A DNA stretch of 49,138 nt, taken from positions 1 to 49,138 of the forward strand of contig NZ_PZJU01000054.1 in the NCBI RefSeq assembly GCF_003206715.1, given 5' to 3'. This stretch comes from Salinicola peritrichatus. Lineage in GTDB: Bacteria > Pseudomonadota > Gammaproteobacteria > Pseudomonadales > Halomonadaceae. A program made the translations under genes and the position numbers. Under the pieces are notes generated by a model. The model was not told the DNA's origin and searched no databases. It saw nothing but the letters and a program-made list of their open reading frames with translations. Every line of letters begins with the position of its first letter. Positions within the stretch are counted from its first letter, which is position 1. Shown in pieces: positions 1 through 8,633 of the stretch.

Positions 1-163
1 GTCGCTTGCCTCGATATCGCGTGACTGGCGTCACGCAAGACAAGCGCCCACATCAATTACCTGATCGATTGTTAAAGAGCGCCCCTACTAGAGAAGTCTT
101 TCGACTTCTGCCTTTCGAACCCAAGTGCTTGTCAGCGCTTGCTTTCTTGGCCGCCGTAAGGAG
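1..163 (-). promoter_or_regulatory. rRNA operon leader with boxA (16S gene lies off the left end)
   Basis: Read on the minus strand, positions 80-69 give GCTCTTTAACAA, the boxA antitermination element of enterobacterial and related rRNA leaders. It is followed by a short GTGGGCGCTTG stretch and a perfect hairpin at 36-19 (GCGTGAC / GTCACGC, 4-nt loop), as in transcripts just before 16S rRNA. No rRNA coding sequence is inside the window. The leader starts below a good promoter at 170-197. The alternative, a 16S-23S spacer, is less likely because the promoter is so close. Confidence 0.75.
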
Positions 164-169
164 TGGCGT

Positions 170-197
170 ATTTTAAGGATCCGGGCTTCGATGTCAA
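170..197 (-). promoter_or_regulatory. Sigma70 promoter of the rRNA operon
   Basis: On the minus strand there is a perfect -35 TTGACA (197-192), a 16-bp spacer and a -10 TAAAAT (175-170). An A-rich stretch lies just upstream of the -35 and could be an UP element. A GC-rich discriminator-like stretch follows the -10, as expected for a growth-rate- and ppGpp-controlled rRNA promoter. Positions 198-440, between this promoter and the lutC terminator, hold nothing else I can name. Confidence 0.7.
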
Positions 198-440
198 CGT
201 CTTTTTTGTCGAATCCTGCCGCGAACCCTGGAAGACACCGTGAAGCCCAACCGCTTGCTTCGCTGCCTAACGATGCTTGATTTATTCAATCGAATCAATC
301 GTTTGGCTTGTCTCCCCGCTGCTGTCGAGAGCCTGTCTCGTCGCCAGCGGATGCGTACTTTACGGACCCCGGCCCAACTTGGCAAGCCCTGGCGACAAAA
401 AAAGTGAGATCGATAACAAACGCCTGTCAGGATGTACCCA

Positions 441-474
441 AAGCTTGCTGCTGGCAGCCCTGCCAGCAGCGCTT
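441..474 (-). terminator. Probable terminator of lutABC
   Basis: A perfect 10-bp inverted repeat (447-456 with 461-470, loop GCCC) directly follows the lutC stop. The stem is extended by AAGC/GCTT at 441-444 and 471-474 past a 2-nt bulge. The downstream T-tract is weak, so termination may be incomplete. It separates lutABC from the rRNA promoter on the same strand. Confidence 0.5.
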
Positions 475-1130
475 CAGTCCTGACGCAACAGCACAACGAG
501 CTGTCTTGGCCCATGCACTCCATAGACCAGCGTCTGCTCGATATCGGCAGTCTTGCTCGGCCCCGATACCAATAGTGCATTGGTAGGCATGCCGTCGGAC
601 CAGCGCTCGGCGCGCAGCATATCGAAGAAGGTGTCGTGGATGCTGCCGGCATCCAGTACGGCAATATGGATCGGCGGCACCAGGCTCAACCGCCGAGGCT
701 CATCCGGTGTCGGCCAGAGAAACAGGCTGCCGGTCTCGGCGATCGCGCCCAGCGTCGAGGTCAGTCCGGCATCCACCGTTTCGAACTGTTCACGGCTCCA
801 GTCCTCGATGTCGCGGTCGGCATCCACCAGTTCGATCTCGGCACCGTCAAGCGTGGCGCGAGCTTCGACCGCGACATCGTGCGCTTTCCCGAGCGCCAGC
901 GTGCGGATACCTTTCTCCCGCAGCACTTGCCCCAGCGCCACCGTCCACGCCTGGCGAGAAGTGTGTATGACCTCGCCATGGACCGCAGAAATCATATGTT
1001 CGAAACGCTGCAGCCGCTCCGATTGGCTCCAGCCGCGTCCGGTCATCACCGAGAAGTCACTCTCCGGGACCGGCAATTCACCATCCAGACGCTGACGCAA
1101 GCGGTTGAGAATATCGTCGCGTGCACTCAT
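474..1130 (-). CDS. lutC: Lactate utilization protein LutC (LUD domain)
   Basis: A 218-residue LUD-domain protein, the third subunit of the LutABC L-lactate dehydrogenase complex that oxidises L-lactate to pyruvate. The LUD fold is recognisable from the central hydrophobic and acidic blocks and from the ETGSLFLWP segment, which corresponds to the ETGT/ETGS motif also present in LutB. The length is normal for the family. The ATG at 1130 overlaps the lutB stop (ATGA), so it is the last gene of a tightly coupled lutA-lutB-lutC operon. No lactate permease (lutP/lldP) is linked to it inside the window. Confidence 0.88.
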   Translation of the reverse strand: MSARDDILNRLRQRLDGELPVPESDFSVMTGRGWSQSERLQRFEHMISAVHGEVIHTSRQAWTVALGQVLREKGIRTLALGKAHDVAVEARATLDGAEIELVDADRDIEDWSREQFETVDAGLTSTLGAIAETGSLFLWPTPDEPRRLSLVPPIHIAVLDAGSIHDTFFDMLRAERWSDGMPTNALLVSGPSKTADIEQTLVYGVHGPRQLVVLLRQD

Positions 1131-2614
1131 ACACTCGGCTCCTGCTTGCGGCGCGCCTTGATCATGGCGTGCAGAGTCCTGCCGGCCGGCTTGGGGGCGG
1201 CCCTATAGTCGGTCCAGGGCGGTAGCCGATCGGGCGACAATGCCTTGAAGCGCCCGGCGATCCCCGTGCCCGCCCGCCAGGCGGCCGGGTGGGTCGCCAG
1301 CCACTGCCAACCCTTCCAGGCAGCCACCTCCTTGGCGTCGCGCTTGACCCCGGCGCCAGGCACGTTGCCGCGCCCTTCGCCGACCGCCTCCTTGCGTAGG
1401 CGCACCAGCAAGTCCGGAATCGGAATCTTGACCGGGCAGGCTTCACCGCAGGCGCCGCAGAGACTGGAAGCGCTGGGCAGATCACGGGTCGCATCGAGCC
1501 CCAGCAGATGCGGCATCAGAATCTTGCCGATCGGCCCCGGATATGTCGTGCCGTAGGTGTGGCCGCCAACGCGGGTATAGACCGGGCAGTGATTCATGCA
1601 GGCGCCGCAGCGGATACAGCGCAGCGTGTCGAGCAATTCATCGTCCTGGTAGATACGCGAACGGCCGTTATCGACCAACACCAGATGCACCTCACGCGGA
1701 CCGTCATGTTCGTCCGGCTTGCGCGGCCCCGAGATCATGTTGAAGTAGGTGGTGACCGGCTGCCCGGTGGCGGAGCGCGTCAACAGAGCATAGAGCGGCG
1801 CCACGTCCTGCAGATGCTCGACCACTTTCTCGATCCCGGTGACGGCAATGTGCATCGGCGGCACCGTCGTGGTGAGCCGACCGTTGCCCTCGTTCTCGAC
1901 TAGACACAAAGTGCCGGTTTCGGCGACAGCAAAATTGACCCCCGACAGGCCGACATCGGCCGCCATGAAACGCTCGCGCAATTGCGCCCTCGCCGCGGCA
2001 GTCAACGCATCGGCATCCAGCGTGCGCTCGATCCCCGTCTTGTCGTGCATCAATTCGGCGATCTCGCCGGTGTTCTTGTGGATCGCCGGCATGATGATGT
2101 GCGACGGCGTCTCCTGGGCCATCTGCACCAGGTACTCACCCAGGTCCGACTCCAGCGCCTCGATGCCGGCCTCTTCCAGATGCGCGTTCAGATGCATCTC
2201 TTCGGAGACCATCGACTTGCCCTTGATCATGCGCTTGGCGCCGCGAGCCTCGCACAGCTCGCGAATGATCCGGCATGCCTGCTCGCCATCCTCCGCCCAG
2301 TGAACCTGAATGCCATTGGCCTGGCAGTTGCGCTCCAGCCGTTCCAGCAAATCCGGTAACTTGGCCAATGCCCGCAGGCGCACGTTGGCACCCAGTTGTC
2401 GCAGTGTCTCGAGATCCCATTCGGCAAAAGCATCCCGGCGCTTGGTCATCAGACCATCCATGGCCGTGCGGAAGTTGTTCCGAATCTGTGGATTGGTCAG
2501 CGCATCGTGGGCCTGGGCATGAAAGTGGCGCGGGTCGAAGGTCTGCACAGCGGGCGCCGCCGAGCCGCCCTGAGCGCTGTCGGCCGGCCGTTGCGGCTGG
2601 GTGAGCTGATTCAT
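1127..2614 (-). CDS. lutB: Lactate utilization iron-sulfur protein LutB
   Basis: A 495-residue LutB/YkgF-type protein with an N-terminal LUD domain and a C-terminal part that binds two [4Fe-4S] clusters, through CIRCGACMNHCP (about residue 333) and CGACGEACPVKIP (about 385-397). It is the electron-transfer subunit of the LutABC lactate oxidase system. I place the start at the ATG at 2614: a GGAGG lies 8 bases upstream and the ATG overlaps the lutA stop as ATGA. An in-frame GTG at 2629 would add five residues, but it would place the ribosome-binding site inside the gene. Confidence 0.9.
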   Translation of the reverse strand: MNQLTQPQRPADSAQGGSAAPAVQTFDPRHFHAQAHDALTNPQIRNNFRTAMDGLMTKRRDAFAEWDLETLRQLGANVRLRALAKLPDLLERLERNCQANGIQVHWAEDGEQACRIIRELCEARGAKRMIKGKSMVSEEMHLNAHLEEAGIEALESDLGEYLVQMAQETPSHIIMPAIHKNTGEIAELMHDKTGIERTLDADALTAAARAQLRERFMAADVGLSGVNFAVAETGTLCLVENEGNGRLTTTVPPMHIAVTGIEKVVEHLQDVAPLYALLTRSATGQPVTTYFNMISGPRKPDEHDGPREVHLVLVDNGRSRIYQDDELLDTLRCIRCGACMNHCPVYTRVGGHTYGTTYPGPIGKILMPHLLGLDATRDLPSASSLCGACGEACPVKIPIPDLLVRLRKEAVGEGRGNVPGAGVKRDAKEVAAWKGWQWLATHPAAWRAGTGIAGRFKALSPDRLPPWTDYRAAPKPAGRTLHAMIKARRKQEPSV

Positions 2615-3366
2615 GCCGTTCGCCTCCACAGATAGCTGGCGATGTGCTCGCCGCGCAATTGGCGATGCTCATGCTGCTGATAGCCGTCGATGTTCATCAG
2701 ACAACCACAGTCGGAGGTGACGAAGTGTTCCGCCTCGGCGGCTTCCAGCGCCTGCGCCTTGTCCGCCACCATCGCCCCGGAGATCTCCGGGTGGCGTACC
2801 GCGAAGGTACCGCCGAAGCCACAGCATTCGGCGGCGCGCGCCTGCTCGACCAAGGTCACGTTGGCCAGTTGACCGAGCAGCTTCGGCCCGGTTTCCGCCA
2901 GCCCCATCTCGCGCCGTGCGCTGCACGACGTATGCATGGCGACGCGTTGCGGCTCGCCTTTGTCCGCCAGCCGCACGTGACAGACATGGATCAGGAACTC
3001 CGTCAGCTCGAACACCCGCGAGGCCACATCCCTTGCCTGAGCCTCCCGGTTACAACCGGCGAACAGCTGCGGATAGTGCGTGCGCATCATGCCGCCACAC
3101 GAGCCGGAAGGGACGACGATCGGCCACGGGCCGGGAAACAGATCGAGCTGGGCGCCGGCCACCGTACGCGCCTCATCGTGATAACCGGAAGTATAGGCGG
3201 GCTGGCCGCAGCAGGTCTGGTTCTCGGGAAAAAGGACTTCGATGCCTTCACGTTCCAACAAATGCAGCGCGTCCATCCCCGCATCGGGAAAGAACACGTC
3301 GATCAGGCAGGTGCCGAAGAGGTAGACCTTCTCCGGCTTGGCGGGATAGAGCTTCACGGCTGTCAT
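2611..3366 (-). CDS. lutA: Lactate utilization protein LutA (CCG-domain Fe-S oxidoreductase)
   Basis: A 251-residue protein made of two cysteine-rich CCG domains: CCGQPAY with PSGSCGGM in the first half, and ECCGFGG with SDCGCLMN in the second. This is the glycolate-oxidase-GlpC-like architecture of LutA/YkgE, which binds an unusual Fe-S cofactor and works with LutB and LutC in L-lactate oxidation. It is the first gene of the operon. The 5' region faces the GntR regulator and carries an operator at 3424-3440. Confidence 0.9.
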   Translation of the reverse strand: MTAVKLYPAKPEKVYLFGTCLIDVFFPDAGMDALHLLEREGIEVLFPENQTCCGQPAYTSGYHDEARTVAGAQLDLFPGPWPIVVPSGSCGGMMRTHYPQLFAGCNREAQARDVASRVFELTEFLIHVCHVRLADKGEPQRVAMHTSCSARREMGLAETGPKLLGQLANVTLVEQARAAECCGFGGTFAVRHPEISGAMVADKAQALEAAEAEHFVTSDCGCLMNIDGYQQHEHRQLRGEHIASYLWRRTA

Positions 3367-3423
3367 GTCACGGTTCCATGGTCGCTGGCGCCTCGGGGCG
3401 ATCGGATTACATACCGACCGCTA

Positions 3424-3440
3424 AATTGGTTTTACCAATT
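3424..3440. promoter_or_regulatory. Operator 1 for the PdhR/LldR-type regulator
   Basis: A perfect dyad AATTGGT-TTT-ACCAATT, 58 bp upstream of lutA. It matches the ATTGGT-N3-ACCAAT pattern known for the FadR subfamily of GntR regulators, PdhR in particular. The same half-sites recur at 3596-3610. Confidence 0.75.
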
Positions 3441-3595
3441 GACAATTCATTGTTCAGCCATTATTGCCATTACGTTCCGGCGGTCAAATCGAAAGGCCCC
3501 AAATGGCTCTCTTTTGCCTTGAACTTTAGTTGCACTCATAGACTGCCCTGAGTTGATGAAGCAGAGACTGGCAACACACGTTCCCGCACGGCATT

Positions 3596-3610
3596 ATTGG
3601 TAAAACCAAT
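3596..3610. promoter_or_regulatory. Operator 2 for the PdhR/LldR-type regulator
   Basis: A perfect dyad ATTGGT-AAA-ACCAAT lying 27 bp before the preferred TTG start of the regulator. Its centre is about 171 bp from operator 1, so the pair could serve autoregulation and a DNA loop across the divergent promoters, as with the two lldPRD operators of E. coli. This role is inferred. Confidence 0.72.
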
Positions 3611-3637
3611 TTCATGCCGAGCCCCAGGAGCAGAGCC

Positions 3638-4429
3638 TTGGTTTACTCTTCCGTTCGCCAGCCCCGACTGGCCGATGTCCTTACCGAACGCCTGGAAGCG
3701 ATGATCCTCGAAGGCAGCCTCAAGCCCGGCCATAAACTGCCGGCCGAGCGCGAGTTGGCGGAACGCTTCGGTGTCTCGCGCCCTTCCCTGCGCGAAGCGA
3801 TCCAGAAACTCTCCGCCAGGGGACTGCTGACCAGCCGTCAGGGAGGCGGCACTTATGTCAGCGCACGGCTCAACGACAGTTACAACGACCCGATGCTGGA
3901 AATGCTGTCGCGCCACGACGAGTTTCACCTCGACGTGCTCGAATTTCGCGATGCGATGGAAGGAATCACCGCCTATCACGCGGCGATGCGAGCCACGCCG
4001 GCGGACAAGGAGATGCTGCAGCGTCGTTTCCGGGAGCTGGATGCCAGCTACAACGATCCCGCATTGCAGAGCGACCCGCTGCGCGAGGCCAAGGCAGATG
4101 CCGCCTTCCATCTGGCGATTGCCGAGGCAGCCCACAACGTACTCATGCTGCACACCATACGCGGCTTGTTTCATCTACTGGAGAAGAGCATCGTCGCCAG
4201 CCTGGCGCATCTGTTCGAGCGCCCCAATGCGAGAGCGCTATTGATGGCGCAACATCGCGCCATGCTGGAAGCGATCCTCGAAGGGCGCGCCGAAGAGGCC
4301 CGGTCAATGGCGCATGAACATCTCGATTACGTCAAGGCGGGATTGATGGAAATGCAGCGCGCCGAATCACGTGCCCAGCGCGCCGAACGGCGCTCGCAGC
4401 TGCTGGCCGACAGCAGCCGCAAGAGCTGA
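3638..4429 (+). CDS. GntR/FadR-family regulator, PdhR/LldR type, controlling lutABC
   Basis: A transcriptional regulator with an N-terminal winged helix-turn-helix and a C-terminal FCD ligand domain. Residues 5-80 (RQPRLADVLTERLEAMILEG, then PAERELAERFGVSRPSLREA and RQGGGTYV) closely follow E. coli PdhR. I prefer the TTG at 3638: an AGGAG lies 7 bases upstream, and the product then begins with the PdhR-like (M)VYSSVRQP. The in-frame ATG at 3614 abuts operator 2 and has no ribosome-binding site. The protein is 263 residues. Divergence from lutABC and two dyads between them indicate lactate- or pyruvate-responsive control. Whether it is functionally PdhR or LldR cannot be decided here. Its stop is directly followed by the converging yrdA stop. 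Confidence 0.82.
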   Translation: MVYSSVRQPRLADVLTERLEAMILEGSLKPGHKLPAERELAERFGVSRPSLREAIQKLSARGLLTSRQGGGTYVSARLNDSYNDPMLEMLSRHDEFHLDVLEFRDAMEGITAYHAAMRATPADKEMLQRRFRELDASYNDPALQSDPLREAKADAAFHLAIAEAAHNVLMLHTIRGLFHLLEKSIVASLAHLFERPNARALLMAQHRAMLEAILEGRAEEARSMAHEHLDYVKAGLMEMQRAESRAQRAERRSQLLADSSRKS

Positions 4430-4963
4430 TCACTCCCCGCTCATGTGCCGATCCTTCAACTTGACGTAGTTGGCTGCCGAGTAGGCGAAAAACTCGCGCT
4501 CCGCGGGTTTCAGCTCGCGTAATGCCTTGGCCGGGTTACCGGCATAGACATAGCCGCTGGCAAGCGCCTTGCCCGGCGGCACCAGCGTGCCGGCGGCGAT
4601 GATCACCTCGCGCTCGACCACCGCGCCATCCAGCACCACGGCGCCCATGCCGATCAGCACTCGATCGCCGATCGTGCAGCCATGCAGCGTCGCCTGATGG
4701 CCGATGGTGACCTCGTCGCCGACCACCAGCGGAAAGCCGCCTGGATTGTAGTCGCTGGCATGGGTGCAATGGAGCACGCAGCCGTCCTGCACGCTGGTAC
4801 GTGCGCCGATACGGATGCGGTGAACGTCGCCGCGAATCACCGCCATCGGCCATACCGAACAGTCATCGCCGAGGGCGACATCGCCTAGCACCACGCTGGT
4901 GTCGTCGATGAACACCCGTTCACCGAGGCTGGGACTGATGCCCTGAAAAGCCCGAATCGTCAC
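4430..4963 (-). CDS. yrdA: Gamma-carbonic-anhydrase-family protein YrdA
   Basis: A 177-residue left-handed beta-helix hexapeptide-repeat protein. It aligns along its whole length with E. coli YrdA, including VIRGDVH, IGARTSVQDG, HCTHASDYNPGG, VTIGHQATLHGCTIG and SANNYVK-like SAANYVKLKD. Metal-binding histidines of the gamma class are present (LHCTH, GHQ, LHG). Members are zinc-containing trimers whose anhydrase activity is often weak or undetected. The start is a GTG at 4963 with GGAGGA 7 bases upstream. Only 26 bp separate it from the upstream symporter gene, so the two are probably co-transcribed. Confidence 0.85.
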   Translation of the reverse strand: MTIRAFQGISPSLGERVFIDDTSVVLGDVALGDDCSVWPMAVIRGDVHRIRIGARTSVQDGCVLHCTHASDYNPGGFPLVVGDEVTIGHQATLHGCTIGDRVLIGMGAVVLDGAVVEREVIIAAGTLVPPGKALASGYVYAGNPAKALRELKPAEREFFAYSAANYVKLKDRHMSGE

Positions 4964-4989
4964 GTTTCATTCCTCCGTTGATGATTCGC

Positions 4990-6330
4990 TCACAACAGCC
5001 CCGACAATAGCACGACGGCCGTCAGCGGAATCGACACAAAGCGCACCAATATCTGCCACAGACGAAACCCCGCAGGCGAACCGCCGAACGCCGACGCCGC
5101 GGCTTCGACAGGCATTCGCCAGGCGGCGAATATCGCGATCAATAGCCCGCCGACAGGCAGAAAGATATCCGGCGGAATCGTGGACACCAGCGCAAAGAAG
5201 TTCATCTCGCCGATCCAGTGCACCTCCGCCAGGGTCGAGAAAGACAACACCGAGAGCAGGCCGACGCCCCACACCAGCGCGCCGACCAAGGCCGCCGCAC
5301 GTCCCCGCCGCCAGCCGGCAGCGACCAGCATCGCCACCATCGGTTCGGCCAGATTGATCGACGAAGTCCAGGTCGCCACCAGCAGCAACAAGAAAAAGGC
5401 CCCAAGCCAGACCTGGCCGCCCGGCAGTTCGCTGAAGGCGATGGGCAGCGTCACGAACATCAGGCCAGGCCCCTCGGTCGGGTCCATGCCATGGGTGAAG
5501 ACGACCGAGAAGATGGCGATACCGGAGAGCAGCGCCACCGCGATGTCGAGCAACGCCACCGCGAACACTGCCCGCGGCAGGCTCTGATCGTCGGGCATGT
5601 AGGCGCCATAGGCCATCAACGCACAGGCGCCCACCGCCAGCGTGAAGAAAGCATGCCCCATGGCGTTGAGCACGACACTCCAATCGATCGCCGCCAGATT
5701 GGGCGTGAACAGCCAGCGCATCGCCTCGCCGAAACCCGCGGTGGTGACGGCGTAACCGCCCAGTACCAACAGGATCAGGTAGAGCAATGGCATCATCACG
5801 TTGTTGAGCTTTTCCAGCCCGTTGGCGACGCCCGCGGCCACCACCGACATGGTCAGCAGCATGAACAGCGTGTGGTTGAAGGTCATGCGCAGCGGGTCGG
5901 CGAGGAAAGCATCGAAACTGGCGCCGATCTGTTGTGGCGAGCGGTCGACGAAACTGCCGTTGACGGCGTCGACCAGATATTCGATCGACCACCCGGAGAC
6001 GACGGAATAGAACGACAGAATGAAGAACACCGTGACGGCACCGAACAGCCCGACCCAGCGCCAGCGGGGGCTGACGCTGGCTTCGGCCGCCAGATAGGCC
6101 AATGCCTGCATCGGACTGCGCCGCCCCGCGCGCCCGATCATGATTTCGGCCATCATCATCGGCAGCCCCAGCAACAATACGAAGACGATGTAGAGCAGCA
6201 GAAAAGCCGAGCCGCCGTTCTCTCCGGTCATGTAGGGGAAGCGCCAGATGTTGCCCAGCCCGACCGCCGCCCCGGTCACCGCCAGTATGAAGGCACGCCG
6301 GGACTGCCAGCGCTCCAGGGTTTCGTTCAT
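4990..6330 (-). CDS. Sodium-dependent NSS/SNF-family symporter
   Basis: A 446-residue membrane protein of the neurotransmitter:sodium symporter family. The start reads WQSRRAFILAVTGAAVGLGN followed by IWRFPYMTGENGG, the conserved TM1 region that forms the Na1/Na2 and substrate sites. About 11-12 hydrophobic segments follow. Bacterial members import amino acids or related compounds with Na+; the substrate cannot be told. The ATG at 6330 is chosen because the first 15 residues of the longer frame precede the conserved start. Family members with about 11 helices and this length are common in marine bacteria. Confidence 0.88.
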   Translation of the reverse strand: MNETLERWQSRRAFILAVTGAAVGLGNIWRFPYMTGENGGSAFLLLYIVFVLLLGLPMMMAEIMIGRAGRRSPMQALAYLAAEASVSPRWRWVGLFGAVTVFFILSFYSVVSGWSIEYLVDAVNGSFVDRSPQQIGASFDAFLADPLRMTFNHTLFMLLTMSVVAAGVANGLEKLNNVMMPLLYLILLVLGGYAVTTAGFGEAMRWLFTPNLAAIDWSVVLNAMGHAFFTLAVGACALMAYGAYMPDDQSLPRAVFAVALLDIAVALLSGIAIFSVVFTHGMDPTEGPGLMFVTLPIAFSELPGGQVWLGAFFLLLLVATWTSSINLAEPMVAMLVAAGWRRGRAAALVGALVWGVGLLSVLSFSTLAEVHWIGEMNFFALVSTIPPDIFLPVGGLLIAIFAAWRMPVEAAASAFGGSPAGFRLWQILVRFVSIPLTAVVLLSGLL

Positions 6331-6492
6331 CGTCTCGGGGCCTCTGTTCGAACGGGCATCGCCATGGGATGGCAAAACGCGCAGAGCCTATCAGGGCGTC
6401 GGCGAGTCGCCAATCCTGACGGGCGTGGCACATTGAAAGCAGCGCCGTCCCACCCCATGTAGAATGGCATCGATTATCCGTCCGAGGTGACC

Positions 6493-8559
6493 ATGCCGAA
6501 CAATCCGCTGCTAGAACACCATGTCCTGCCGCCGTTCGAGGCGATTCGCCCCGAACACGTCGTGCCGGCCATCGAAAAGATCATCGCCGACAATCGGCAA
6601 GCCATCGAAGCCTTGGCGCAGCAGCAGGACGTCACCTGGGAAACGTTGGCGGCGCCGCTGGAAGCGCTCGACGACCGCCTATCCCAAGCCTGGTCGCCGG
6701 TCTCGCATCTCAACTCGACGATGAACAACGAGGCGCTGCGCGAGGCGTATCAACGCTGCCTGGCGCTGCTCTCCGAATACAGCACCTGGGTCGGCCAGAA
6801 CACCGCACTGTTCGAGGCGTTCGAACGGCTCCAGCGGAGCGAGGCGTTCGCCACGCTCGACGAATCTCAACGCAAGGCGATCGACAATACCTTGCGCGAC
6901 TTCCGCCTGGCGGGCGTCGATCTGCCGGCCGACAAGAAGCAACGCTATGGCGAGATCCAGGCGCGGCTTTCCGAACTCGGCAACACCTTTTCCAATCAAT
7001 TGCTCGACGCCACCCAGGCCTGGCACAAGTCGATCGACGATGCCGAACGCCTCGCCGGATTGCCCGATAGCGCGCTGGAAACGCTGCAAGCCTACGCCGA
7101 AGCCAAGGGCGAAACCGGTTATCGCATCACCCTGGACGTACCGAGTTTCCTGCCGGTGATGACCTTCGCCGAAGACCGCGAGCTGCGTCGCGAGGTCTAT
7201 ACCGCCTACGTCACCCGCGCCTCCGACCAAGGGCCCAACGCCGGGCAGCACGACAACGCGCCGATCATCGAAGAGACCCTCGCACTGCGTCACGAACTCG
7301 CCCAGTTGCTCGGCTTCGACACCTATGCCGACTACTCGCTGGCGACCAAGATGGCCGAATCGCCGCAGCAGGTACTCGGTTTCCTCGACGACCTGGCCAA
7401 GCGTGCGCACCCCCAGGCGCAGCGCGACTTCAACGAACTTCAGGCCTACGCCCGCGAAACGCTGGGACTCGAAACGCTCCAGCCCTGGGATATCGGTTTC
7501 GCCAGCGAGAAACTGCGCCAGGCCCGCTACGACATCTCCCAGGAGCAATTGCGCCCCTACTTCCCCGCGCCGCGCGCCGTCGACGGCCTGTTCCGCGTCA
7601 CCCAGAAACTCTACGGCGTGACCATGGCGGAGAATCCGGAAGCGCCGCGCTATCACCCGGACGTGCGTTACTTCGACGTGCTCGATGGCGACCGGCCGAT
7701 CGCCGGCTTCTATCTCGACCTGTATGCCCGCGAAGGCAAGCGTGGCGGTGCCTGGATGGACGTCTGCCGCACGCGTCGCCAGCGCGAGGACGGCGAGCTG
7801 CAGTTGCCGGTGGCCTATCTGACCTGCAACTTCACCCCGCCGGTGGGCGGCAAGCCGGCGCTGCTGACCCACGACGAAGTGCTGACACTGTTCCACGAAT
7901 TCGGCCACGGCCTGCACCACATGTTAACCCGGCAGACCGTTGCCGACGTCTCCGGCATCAGCGGCGTGGCCTGGGACGCGGTGGAGCTGCCGAGCCAGTT
8001 CATGGAGAACTTCTGCTGGGAGCGCGAGGGCCTCGACCTGATCGCCGGCCACGTCGATACCGGCGACAAGTTGCCCGACGAACTGCTGGAGAAGCTGCAG
8101 GCGGCGCGCAATTTCCAGTCGGCGATGCAGATGGTGCGCCAGCTGGAATTCTCGCTGTTCGATTTCCGCCTGCACTACGAATACAGCACACCTTCGGCCA
8201 GCGACGTCCAGGCACTGCTCGATGACGTCCGGGCCCAGGTGTCGGTGGTGCCGACGGCCGGCTTCAACCGCTTCCAGAACGGCTTCGCGCACATCTTCGC
8301 CGGTGGCTACGCGGCGGGTTACTACAGCTACAAGTGGGCCGAGGTGCTCTCCGCCGATGCCTACAGCGCGTTCGAGGAAGCCGGTATCTTCGACCCGGCG
8401 ACCGGTCGACGCTTCCGCGAGGAAATTCTCGAACGTGGCGGCTCACGCGACGCCGCCGAGCTGTTCCAAGCGTTCCGCGGTCGCGAACCCAGCATCGAGC
8501 CGCTGCTGCGTCACTCGGGCATCGAACCCCAGAGCATCGAAACCCAGAATGCCATCTAA
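6493..8559 (+). CDS. prlC: Oligopeptidase A
   Basis: An M3-family zinc metallopeptidase of 688 residues. The zinc site HEFGHGLHHM is at about residue 468, with the third ligand Glu in the downstream WDAVELPSQFMENF block. The N-terminus (NPLLEHHVLPPFEAIRPEHV) matches E. coli PrlC, which degrades short peptides and cleaved signal peptides in the cytosol. The ATG at 6493 has GAGGT just upstream; a GTG two codons earlier is less likely. yheV follows on the same strand after a 74-bp gap that contains a hairpin. Confidence 0.95.
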   Translation: MPNNPLLEHHVLPPFEAIRPEHVVPAIEKIIADNRQAIEALAQQQDVTWETLAAPLEALDDRLSQAWSPVSHLNSTMNNEALREAYQRCLALLSEYSTWVGQNTALFEAFERLQRSEAFATLDESQRKAIDNTLRDFRLAGVDLPADKKQRYGEIQARLSELGNTFSNQLLDATQAWHKSIDDAERLAGLPDSALETLQAYAEAKGETGYRITLDVPSFLPVMTFAEDRELRREVYTAYVTRASDQGPNAGQHDNAPIIEETLALRHELAQLLGFDTYADYSLATKMAESPQQVLGFLDDLAKRAHPQAQRDFNELQAYARETLGLETLQPWDIGFASEKLRQARYDISQEQLRPYFPAPRAVDGLFRVTQKLYGVTMAENPEAPRYHPDVRYFDVLDGDRPIAGFYLDLYAREGKRGGAWMDVCRTRRQREDGELQLPVAYLTCNFTPPVGGKPALLTHDEVLTLFHEFGHGLHHMLTRQTVADVSGISGVAWDAVELPSQFMENFCWEREGLDLIAGHVDTGDKLPDELLEKLQAARNFQSAMQMVRQLEFSLFDFRLHYEYSTPSASDVQALLDDVRAQVSVVPTAGFNRFQNGFAHIFAGGYAAGYYSYKWAEVLSADAYSAFEEAGIFDPATGRRFREEILERGGSRDAAELFQAFRGREPSIEPLLRHSGIEPQSIETQNAI

Positions 8560-8579
8560 GTAGATGCGGCCCGTACAGT

Positions 8580-8623
8580 CGAGCGAGCGTTGGGGACCCA
8601 GCGCCCGCTCGCCAACGATTTTT
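8580..8623 (+). terminator. Hairpin between prlC and yheV with a competing terminator fold
   Basis: Two overlapping stems can be drawn. Stem A pairs CGAGCG (8580-8585) with CGCTCG (8606-8611), with an inner stem of 7-8 bp. Stem B pairs CGTTGG (8588-8593) with CCAACG (8612-8617) and is followed at once by ATTTTT (8618-8623), as in an intrinsic terminator. The folds exclude each other. This may be a partial terminator that limits expression of yheV from the prlC transcript. Confidence 0.45.
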
Positions 8624-8633
8624 GAGGTACCTC

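Noticed and set aside
4967-6433. Long antisense or shifted frames over the NSS symporter, and similar long open frames opposite many genes
   Set aside because: High-GC genes give long open shadow frames. These lack motifs and show Arg/Pro/Ala-rich composition.
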